A stretch of 64,000 nucleotides of DNA from Parelaphostrongylus tenuis (taxonomy: Eukaryota; Nematoda; Chromadorea; Rhabditida; Metastrongylidae), in contig JAHQIW010000301.1 of assembly GCA_019055375.1 (NCBI GenBank), positions 186,001 through 250,000 on the forward strand, written 5' to 3'. Below are positions 28,101 to 40,100 of this stretch, piece by piece. Every line of letters starts with the position of its first letter. Position 1 is the first letter of the stretch. The notes beneath the pieces were generated by a model, which saw nothing but the letters and a program-made list of their open reading frames with translations, was not told the origin of the DNA and made no database searches. The translations under genes were made by a program, and so were the position numbers.

Positions 28101-31100
28101 AAAAAAAAAAGTTGGCGCTAGATTATTCCGAATTTTTTTTCACGATACAAACCTTGGCACTTTATTCGCGAGTATATTACGACATATTTTTCTTTCATTT
28201 ACAGCACGCCAAACGACAAGCAGCTTGGATAATCCTAGCATACCTGACATTTTGGAGTCCCTATAATGTACTCGCCGTGCTGAACATGACGCGAACACTT
28301 TCCGACCATCAGGTCTTCGCCGTTACGCTTTCATTTCTCAATGCTGCTATTTGTGCCAATCCGATCGCAAATCCTTTAATATACGGTATTTTGAAGGATG
28401 GCGGTAAGTGACAAAACACGTGTAGAAAACTCGTTGCATGTAGAGAAACTGGCGGTTTTTTCTCATAATACGAATTTCAATTCACCTGAAAATCGGCTAC
28501 TTATTCAGATTTTTGCCCAGTCACCTTGCAAAGGTATTCAATGATTTTAGCTTTTACTCTACTACTTTCAATTGTCTGATGCAGATATAATAGGCAGCCA
28601 GCTTGTGGCCATCCGTACGAGGCTTATCCAAAGATATGTTGCCTACAGTTTCAAACAATTTTACTTGTTCATCAATTAGTACGATTGTGTACGCTAATGC
28701 TTGAATTTATTCCGGGTATTGCATGTACTTTTTGCTATGTTTGCCTACACTACTCCTCGAGTCATTCATCGCTGGATGTTTTCGTTTTGAGATAAATGCT
28801 AATCGGAGATGAAAAAAGCCTATAGAGTTGAAACGATACTAAAAGAATCAATTTATGACTTCAAATTAATATGTATTGTACAAGTTGTCCATGATGACTC
28901 CAATTTCTGAGCATATTTAAGCTCAAAAAGAGAAAAGAAAATGTTTAATCCGCAGGTATTTCTACTATCACCGGTGTATGAAGGCACAACATCGCAGACT
29001 GTAACGCAGAACCGTTTCACAGCCTGATCAAAAGGGTCCGATCCACATTTCTAAAGAAGAGAAGCTGAACTCAGATAGATTTCTTAAGCTAGAATCTAAC
29101 CATTCTACACAAACACTTTTCATGTGAAGGTGAGCAATCGGCAGCCGAATCGACTTAAGATCAAATCACATGACAGACCTAAGAAACATGGGATGCGGAC
29201 GAATTACTAAACATCCGACACTACATCACGAGACATTAGATCGACGAGATTTGACGCCGATCTGAGACGCAAAAAAGCACATAATTTCGACTTTAGTCAC
29301 TGTGTTACCTGAGTTCAGCCATGATACACATACAAATATGATCACATCGTAATATTAACAATTTCAGAATACAATCGAGAACTAGATTGACAACAAGCGA
29401 TAAGAACTAAGGAAATTGTGCCGCATAGAATAACGTTGATTTTTTTTTGTCGAAAAAACGAGCGATAGACTTAGGCCTAGTTAATAATGGCGACATGAGT
29501 TAGAATTCTCATTGCTTGCTGGTGTCCTATCATCATTTGACATTGAAATTAAGTATACAGGTGGTGAAGCATAAAAGATGGCGAAATTTCAAGAGAGTTA
29601 TCGTAAAAAGTGAGCTGATTCGGAATAATAATGATTTAATATTAGCTACTATAATAAACTTCCAGTGCCTGAGGATTTTACTACGCGTGATATTTCAAAT
29701 ATACTACCTTGCAAATTGATATGATAAGTGACAACATAATAGCGGAAATAATTTACGATAATAACTTTGCTTAGCAGTCTTCGACTACCATCGTGGCCTC
29801 TTCACTCGAAGACCGCAATTGTGACGATTTGATGAGAAACACCAGCGCGATTAACGACGAAAAGCACGCTGAAAAAAAAAAGACTCGTTGAACCAGAACA
29901 TGCTGAAATTACCGATGATGGTTTTCGATATTGCTTCAGCTTCTATCTGAAGCTTGAAATCGTTCAAAATAGTCAATACTTTAATAACTTCAAGATCGCT
30001 CATGCTTTTACTGCTTTTTTGCAGTGTTATGACGTTTACCTTAAGAGAATTTGATACTATATAAGAGATAATTTGAAAGAGAAAGACTGATAAGCAAAAA
30101 TTTGACCACAGGCGCGAGTTGAGCACGCGTTTCACCTTTGGTGGTGGGTAAGTGGTAGCCTCGATGGTAAAGTGGTAGCATTCAACCTTGAAATGGATGA
30201 AGAACGGGTTCAACTCCTGTCTAAGATCGGATTTTTGCTTACCACCGAGGAATATGTTGGGCATGAAAAACTAACTCTAAATACAATTGAAGAGGTGCTT
30301 GCGATCCATTGTGACAATGTGACGCAAGTATCAACCCTTTGGGTACGACAGGAACACGCCCGCCAGCCGCGCTCACAGCGCGTCATCACTAACCAATCGC
30401 GGCAACGAACTGCTCGCGGCGCCCAGTGGCGCGGAGCTGACGAAGTGTTCCTCCTGCACACGAAGGGTCCACGCTTTCGATGTCCTGCTTGGCAGCAGAG
30501 GTCTGGGATCAACATGGACCACACCAATCAGCCCGAAAGTGCCCTAAACATGCTCCGCTAGAGACTATTATTTATAATTCGTCGTTGTGGTGCGTTGAAG
30601 AAAGGATTAAAGAATAAAGCTCTCGGCGTTGATCAACCCATGAGGGATGCGCCATGTGTTCATCTTCAATTTTCAACTTCGTTTGAAGTGATTTAATGCA
30701 ATCTGACCTTTACAATGACTCGCGGTGGCTTCCAGCTGCACCTAGTCAGTGCTGCTTATCCTCCCATACAAGTCTGAGACCAGTTTGGTACCAATTTACC
30801 GACCGCGGAGGGATAGATGGCTTGGTGAGTCATAAGCGCGAGATCGAACCATTGACCTCGTGCGCGACGTAGAGCACCTTCTACACTGCTTCATATGCGC
30901 TCATTCGGTGGAAAAATCAACCAAAAATGACGTCTCGTAGATTATCAGGTGAGAGGGTAAATTTTTTACCACTTAAGCATCAAAACAACTGTTTTTGAGC
31001 AATGATCACTCCAATACAAAAGAACACTAATGGAGCTTCCTGTTCGACTGCCTTTTTCTTGGGCGTCTGAAAGTATATAATTTGATAAAATATTTTAGCT

Positions 31101-34100
31101 TTTCATGAAGTCTGATATAGCACTAGAAGTCCTAGACGTTCGTTTCGGCTTTCATGTCAAACCCCATCACCAACACATGTCTTTCGGTTCGGCACCGATT
31201 TCCATATATGTAGGAGCTTAGTTGGTCCGAAAGGCATGTGCTACTAATGGAACGTTCGCGGAGAAATAAATCCGGAAAACTATACATTAAAATTATTGCA
31301 TGCACTACTCATGTGCTGCTCATTGACAAGAGACAATTAATCATCAAGAGCAGTTCATATTCAACTTACACAGTAGAACCAAATAAACTCTTTGCGGGAC
31401 GAGGAGCATGAAAAGTGAACCCAGCACTGCAGCGAAGATAAGTAGCAAACAACCGTAGCAAAGGTATCGACAGGCCACTCGACGGTTCTAAACATTGTAG
31501 ACTATTTGAATAATCAGTTCTTTTACATAGAAGCACCAACTTAGAAATCATACAAGGACAATTTGTAGGAAATGCTAAATTGCTCTAATGTTATTCGACC
31601 ACTCGTAGATAGTTTGGAATCACGGTAGGGAAAATTACAACAGAAAATATCTGAGCATATTCTGATAGTAGCGATCTTATTGTGTAATGAAAAGCCAGAA
31701 AACTTGTGCTTTTGGGAATGCTTGATGCCAAAACTTCTTGCTGTGCATCCTTTTCAAAGCTAAGCACGTGTTTGAACGAAAAATCAGGAAAGCATGCAGT
31801 TTTTTTCTATAGTTTCCAAGAAACATAAAAAAAAGAGAGTCTTAAAAGACGTGTCACTAGCTGGAAAGCGCTAATCTCTGAGTGTTTTGCGATAGTGGAA
31901 TGCGATGAAGAGTAAAAGACGAAACTCTCGGTGTTAGTCAGTCCTAGAGTAACACTTCATGCAAACAAATTTACTAAGCGTCGCAGAGGTGACTGAATCC
32001 ATATCTGGCCTATAGTAATGACTAGTTGTGGGCTCCTAATGTATCTAAGCAGTGGTTTTCTCATTCTGAACAAGTCTAATATTACTTTGGCGGCCCCAAA
32101 GAGGCGTTACACTCGATGAGGTCACAGCTATTATATCAGTGAGCAATAGAGTGCGTATTGCAAAGCACCTCTTCCCAGCGCTACATAATTCGCAATATGG
32201 TCAAGAATTCAAAGCGTCTGTATAAAATTTAATTACTATTTGAATGTACCGCATCCCAGCTCAGATCTCTTTGCAAATCGCCTTCGTTCGGAAAACGCGA
32301 TTTAGTGAGAACTATCAGCCTCAAGAGGAACAACAAAAAGAGAGATAAAACAATTAAATCACAAAATTTCATATTCGGTCAGATAACGAATGCAGCAGAA
32401 ACCTAGTTGATACGTAGGCAGAATGAAATATCACTTGGCGTTATCAAACGTATAGTCGAAAGGTCGATGCTAGGAGTACCCCGTATCTTGCAAATGAGAG
32501 AAAGGATTCGAAGTTCCGATCTACGTCAACGACCGAAAGTCAGAGACGCCGTTCTACACGCCAGGATATCGAAAATGAGGTGGGTCGGACACGTGATGCG
32601 CTTTAACAACAACCGATGGACGAAAGCCGTTACCGAATGGATTCCTCTATCAAGCGCTCTACAAAAAGACCACCGACTCAGTGTTCGATTTCTTTACGAA
32701 AAGACTAAAAAAAAAGATATGATGCTCAACGAATCCCTAGTGCGAGGAGGACCCACTGAGCTACTCTTGCACGCATTAAGGAAAAATGGAAGTGTTGCTG
32801 GTGTCCGCTCGAGTCACTCGACAATCAACGGGGCAACAGGTGATACAGATAATCAGGGTAAAAATTTTTCGTAGAAAAAACTTCTTACATGATGACCAAC
32901 TGAAACTCGATTGTAGCAGAATGGACAAACGACTGCTCCGCAAAGGCGGTGAAACTGAATTGATTACATCATATTTGTTTGCATGACCAACATGAACAAA
33001 ATTTCTAGCTTTTTTTTGGAGAAAACACAAACTCTTAGTTATATAACTGGTTTTCTTCTTCAGCGTAACTATCATTGTTAAAAAATAAATATTTATATGG
33101 ACATACTGCTAGATATCAATGACCGTTAGATAAATTCTGGCACTAAAGCAATGAATATCAAAGTTATCAACTAGAAGTAATTACAACTGCGTGATTTTGA
33201 AATTGCTCAATTGCGCATTTTCTTGCAAACATTTTGGTATACAACTCTCCCATACTCACTCTGAGATGCAGATGCCTGGGAAACGAATTCGCTTGCCACT
33301 CATGCAGAAATGAACGGCTAGGAGAAAATGCCAATGAAGCTGCGCGCAAGATTAATGTAGCTTCCTGTGAAAGGCCGAAGCTCGACTGATCCTCCAGACT
33401 GTTTTCTCGCCTTTACACTTCGCAAACACTTAATAGTGGCCCTTTCTGCAAACGTATTATCGCCTCAAGCTCCAGTAATCTTGCGCGTCGTTTCGCTAGC
33501 ATTTTCCCCTACGCGCCATTCGTGCATGAGAATTTGTTCCCACTACAGTTCCATCTTATAGCAAGTACAGGCAATTTGTATATCAAAATGTTTACAAGAA
33601 AATACACAATTTAACGATACCAAAACTATGCAGTCTTGACTACTTCTGATTAATAAGCTTGGAGTTTGATGTTCCAGTGCCGAAACTTATAGAACAACCT
33701 CATACTATTGCACGACCTGTCATCGCATTTATCGCGCGGGTCCCGGCTCCTCACATTCAAACAGTTTTTTTCGTATTCATCATCCAAAAAAATCTTCAAA
33801 ACCTTCCCGTGCTGTTCAGATTGGTGTTTTAAAAACTTCCTCTTTTATATTGAAGTCGTGAAAAGGTAATTAAGTTGACTGCTCTTGCAATCTTGAAGTT
33901 AGCCGAGCTGAAGCGTTCTCGGTGAGGTAAAGTACAGGTTGAGTGTCTAACCAGCATCATTTTCCTGATAGCCTGTACCATGAACCTGTCAAAATAAAAA
34001 CTCTTCGGATCTGTGTGGAGCATCTGTGTGGATGTAGAAGTTAAGTAATCATAGCATAGTAGTAGTGGCTCGCCCTCTACATCTTCTGCTAATGCTGTTG

Positions 34101-37100
34101 TGTTTCTCTTTTTGAGATCTATCGATGTCAAACATCGTCGACTCATAGATTGCATCTATCTCAAATAATCCGGAGAGAGGCATTAATTTGTGAATATGTT
34201 TTAAAATTCTTATTTTTCTTGATTACTACCATAAAAGTTTTGAACAAAAAGATCCAATTTTCAACGATGTTTTTATTATAAATAATTTCCGAGAAGCCTG
34301 TTAGGAATCTCTCAAGCGACAATGCTACAGAGTTGATTTCACTGCATCAACCTCTCTTGCAAAGAAAGAATACTCGTAGATAATGGCCCGATCATGTACA
34401 GATTTTGTAACAGCAGCTCTGCGCAACTGTGATTTACTATGACAAGAACTATCACTGCAACAGCTTGCGCGAGAAAGTTCTTCGTTTACAAGAAGAAAAA
34501 GACCTATGAAACGACAAACTTCTGTTATTTTCAGTTTCAGTATTAAACATGGGACCCCTTCAATTTCGAAATCCAATGAACTTTTTGATTATATTGGCTT
34601 AACCTACCAAGAAGTGTCCACCACAGTGTGGGCACTGGTAGCGAGGCGAGCAAACATCTCGTGGATAGCGCACCTTAGAGAGGTTGGGGCCTGAAATAAA
34701 CATCTCACTTGCACAGTTTCCACTCATTTTTCTTGCATATAATTTTTTATCCTCCCTTTAGCATTGATCCTTTCGGACTGTCCTATCTTCCCAATAAAAC
34801 TTGTACGACGTTGATTCATACCATTCATTTTTACTTAATTATTATTTCGTATATGCATTGAAAGTCTGATGCAAAATCAATATAAAAATCTGGCTCTGTT
34901 CTACAAAAGCTACATGTACATCGTTAAACTACTTATTTGGGAGAGGTCACAGGTGCGTTATCACATCCTGTGTAAAATGTACCTCAGTCAAGATAGAAAA
35001 TGAATCCAAGATAAAGCGCCTTATCAGTTGTCACGTTTAGACACTCATCCCTTCTATCCAATCCTGGATTCTTAAATTTACCTAATTGGCTTCACGGGTT
35101 TTTCGCGCCGCCCATCTTTCTACCGCCTCAAAGTCCTTACCGGCTGTGCCTTTATGTCCTACGGGCACCTGAAGTTATACTTGCACGAAATCCAATTTCC
35201 CATCTAGGTGTTCTTCTAGACGTACTGTGCTCAAGCGTAGACACGAAAATTTATTGAGCTTAGGCACAAAATACTAAATCTCTTGTGAGGCATATGGTGA
35301 TGAATACATAGAAGGGGGACTTTTTTTCGCATAAATTTAGTAATAATTGGCCTTTCGACTCCGCTTTTCGACTGAGAACCATGAAGTGGATGTCCATACC
35401 GGCAGGTTTTTGCGTATCTTGCCAAAGCCAAACAGCTTTTTGCACCCATTGCAAGGAATCATAAAACTTCAATAATATGCAGGTGATTATCATGTAATGA
35501 GAACGGAATCGATCTGTCGATGTCAAGGCAGAATGCGGTATTCCTCGAAGGACAAACACTAGGTGAATCTTTTGGACTAACACCAGTAGAATTAGCAAAA
35601 AAGCGGCGACCATTTTTAGAGCATTGCTGAACATTTTCGAATAACTCGCAGAGCTGTCGAGTTGACAGTCAGAGAGCAGCTGATTTCCGGAACTGTTACT
35701 CGCTCCGAGAACATCGACGAACCAACCCGATTATGCAGATATATTTTGCTGAGGAGGTTTTTTACACATGGAGCCTAGCATGAGACACATATGACTCGCA
35801 GCTGCTCGAAAAACTTTATAGCGCAACAAGAAAGGACTATATCAATTAAAATCAAAAACTTGAGAATCTACAACACCCATTTAAAAGGCATGTCAACACG
35901 GTGTAAGTATACTTACTATTTAAGTATGATTCTCTTTTTTCAAAGCTCTTATATTATTTATTTTTTTAATTTCGCTCTTAGGTTTGCAGTCTGAACAAAG
36001 ATGCTACTGAACGAACAGATGAGACTCTATTCAGCAAGACAAGATGACATTCTTCAATGGCAGCCACCTTTGCGCTAGAAATTTTGAAAACATAAAAATT
36101 GCTCCGAAATTGTCGTGTATTGAATTTTGAACAGATTTCAAGCAAATGGAACATTTCAGCGAGATCATCTGTGCCCTTAGATTGATAGCGCAAAACCTAC
36201 GCCATGGGACCATTACCAGATACTAAGTAATCTTGAAAGGGTAATTCATCAAAAAGTCTTCCAAAGGAGCAATGGATAGCGAAAAAAGATACATAGAATG
36301 AGAAGAAATAACAAAGTAAGAATGTCAACGACTGCTCCTGATTATAAAGATGTGGTTCTCTATATAAATTCCCACCTTTGGAAACAGAATAGATCTAACA
36401 TAATCTGACACTAGTTCAAGTCTTCTGCATATAGAGCAAAGACGACGATAGCGTATCTTGAGTGGGAATTTTTGGGAGTACGCTATCAAGGATCAATAGC
36501 TCTCTAACAGCTCGGATATCAATCCGCTCCACCTCCCGTGTAAAAATTCGTGGAGCAGAATTTTAAGAATACAAAATGACGGGTTTAGATTTTTCTTATT
36601 TATCGAAATTTATCCAAATAAGGCACTGGTTGCAGCAACCTGAGCCCATACAATGGGATCGCTTAAGTCGGGTCGGGAGACGGTTTGGAAAACGCTGTAT
36701 CAGATACGTCTATAACCCTTTCGGGACACAGCCATTTTCGCTTTCTCAAAATTTTATCACTCATTCGGAAGCTTAAATCTCTCCAATTTCAATTTTTTAC
36801 TTAATTTTTGAAAAGGACTTGTCTGCGTCGTAGCAGCCAAGGTATCACTCTGGTCGTGTATTATGTGCACTGATGACGTCTAAGGTTAGAGTCTTAACAG
36901 GGTTTGGGCACTTAATCAATAACGCAAAGAATGTTAACTGTTAAACTGAGTATGTTCTTTAAAAAGGTTTTCATGGAGCTGTGCAATAGCGAAAAAAAGA
37001 TTACGATCCGTATATGAAAATATACATGTTCATGTTATATAATACCGTAGAGGAATCGTGTTGCATCAGAATAAGAAGTGAAATCTGGGAATTTCTCTAA

Positions 37101-40100
37101 GCTGGGAGAAAAATTCTTAAATGAACAACGAAAATCGTACACCTGTGGAATAGCGGTAGGCGCAGTGATCTCGATTAGCGCCTCGAAAAAAACGTGTTTC
37201 AGCATTTGTTTGGAAACTTTTCCACTATTTTGAAAATTTTTTTGGGTGTTCTGTGTAGAAATTATAGGAAAGATTTATTCTATTGGGTTAAAGATGTTAG
37301 CTCTTCATTTATTAGCTGCCAAATAAGCTTACAATGAAATTCAAGAAACGGGCTAGCCACTAGAAGTACGAAACGTTTTCTTCTTTCTGCAAGGCTTTAT
37401 AAAAATCTTTTTATAAATCAAATTTAGTGCCTGAGCCAACAAGAATTATTCTATAAAGTGATCATTAAGACTCAAATGAGTTGAAGCAAAAAGCGCCAAG
37501 TCATTTTCGCTGCTACAGTGCACTCAGAAGGCTTTTCTAAGAAAGAGACTATAGACTTGAAATCGCCGTTTCCCAAGCAATTGATCAGCTACTAAAAGTA
37601 TGATAAAAGATTTGTGTTCGGCAAAAAAGCATCTAAAAACGCGTGTATGGAATATGACGAACACCGTCCTGTATATGCAAGCATTTTGAACTGCAGAAGC
37701 AATTTTCCTCAAGAATTACTTGCAAAAACAAAAAAATTGAGCATACGCCGTGGATACCTGCGGGATATGGAGGTAGCGCTTCGAACGGGAATGACTGTCC
37801 CGGAGGCCACGAGAAGTGCTGCACTTTGGAGGGTAGCGAGTTCGCTTCCGTCATGTTCTCCTTCATGGTTGCCTCTTAAGGCGCTAAATGACTGTATAAT
37901 ACAATTCTCGTTCATGAAGACAAAATTCACAGACAAGATTGAAGTCAAAACACAGCACGGCCGCCATTCATAATGCGCAAATGCAGACAAAAATAATATC
38001 AAAAAAAGTTATTGATCCATAACATCGACTGTTTTACAAACCTCGCATTAAACATACAAAGTAATTCAAAAAAAGAATCCTCAAAGCCAAAACGAGGTTG
38101 GTACGCCAGGGCCATACAACGGTGTTTTGGAGGTCTCGTCCACATCGTCAGTAGCCCACGCCCCACATTAAGCCCTGCATTATAGCAAGGAGGAAGGCTT
38201 ATGTGGTGGTGTCACAGTGTACAATGACACTGGTCCATCACCACCTCTCAGTAGATTGATTTGGCTGGTAGAGCAAAATTGATCCATAACATCGACTGTT
38301 TTCCAACCTCGCAATAAACATTCAAAATAACTCTAAAAATCACTGCGCCATCACCATATACGCCTCGCTCCTTGCTACAATGCAGGGCTTAATGTGGGGC
38401 GGGGGTCACTGACGAGGAGGCCGAAACCTCCGAAACATCGGTGTGTGGCCCTGGCATACCAACTTCGTTTAGGCTTCAACCATTCTTTTTTCGAAAAAAA
38501 AAGTTATTTTACAAATTTAGTGGATGATTTCTGTGCAGTGAGATTAGTTATTATGTAACAGGACAACGAACAAGTTAGCAGCCGACATATAACAATCGAA
38601 CGAGATTTATTTAATAAAACACCGCCATAATAACAATAGTCAAAAAAATTTCAATAACGGAAAAAAATGGGTCTGCGTGAGTATGAATCACCATTATGAC
38701 ATAGTCCATAACCAAAATTAACGATCGTGCTTTTCAGAAACGATCAGCCTGCTCATTTTATCCTTAAAGCACTTCCCGGCCACTCAATTCTCTGATTACA
38801 GCCTGTTCTAATCTTCAGTCAGTCAAGAATGAACACATTATTTTGCTGAGAAAAATGTGAAAATGAAATATTGCAAAATATTTTCGTCTAGATAATTAAG
38901 AACAGACGTTTTATAGGAGTAAGTTCACTTGCATTCATTGGTTTGAATTAATCTCTTAATTATTTCAACAATAGTTTTCATAGTTGAAAACATATCAGAT
39001 CTCAAGAGTGCAATAGAAAGAGTGCCTCTTACTAGCTACAGTATTTTGTTCACACTGTGGGGTTTCTAATAACGTTCTAATGGAAAAATGTATAAATGGT
39101 GGACTGAAGTCTGCGAGGTGAAAAAAATGCTTTAGGGTCAGAAATTTTGGAAAAATTGAACTCTACAGACGGTTGGAGATCAAAGATGAACATCTATAAA
39201 TTTAAATCAAATTTAGTGATAGTGATAGAGTCTTAGTGATACATTTATAACTTGAATCAAATTTAGCGTAAGCAAAAGGTGATCTATAACGTCTATAACG
39301 TCTGACGATAAGTTCAGGAAAGTTTTGAGTGCTTTTAGAGAATGAAAAAAACAACGAAAAGTATTTTCCTAGCTGCTCGAACAATGCAAAATGCAAGTGA
39401 ATCTACTGAAAGACATTTTCCTGTAGAACGAATGAGTGCGTGTTAACGTGCGAATGATGGCAATAATATCGCCATACGAAAGAAAGAGAAATCGCGGTCA
39501 CAAGCACATAATCACGAATACGTGGCGATCTTGAGACGATAAGATCGAATTCGACGAGCATTCAATCTGTCGAATAGGCATCGGGACGAGGTGCTCTCAA
39601 ATAAACACATTCTAATGCGGATTTTGACACTACCGCAAAACTGGTTACACACGGCCTCAGCCACTCTCGTTCTTCAACCAAATGTGTTCGACAATTCTGG
39701 TCCAAACAGGCGCGTGGCTCAAAAGTGTGGTCCAAATTTGATATCTCAGTCAATTTTTTTTGAGTCAGAAGTGAATTATTACGCGCTTTCATGTTCACTT
39801 GTCTTACCTCTGATATAAAATGATCGTAGTAAAGACTTCTTCCCTTTCAATAAGATAGAAACTAATGATCAGAAAAGAAAGAAACGATTGGAAAGGAAGC
39901 AATTATAGCCCGGAAACAAATTCGTTTTTCTAAGAAGAAGAACTATTTCGTCGTTAAGTGCTGGTGAAGTGTACGATAGAACAGGGAAGATGGGAGTTGA
40001 AAGAAGACAACAGAACAAAAACGAACTAGGGAGGGAGAGATACAGAATTTTTTCTTGGACAACTATAAAACAGAACATGATGTTAATTTTGTTCTAAGAA

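Noticed and set aside
30172..30561. 129-codon frame
   Set aside because: It runs through the SINE C head and its GC-rich body; not a protein gene.
37614..38002. Overlapping frames of 97-119 codons on both strands
   Set aside because: Neither strand shows a recognisable domain; openness on both strands reflects a locally GC-richer patch.
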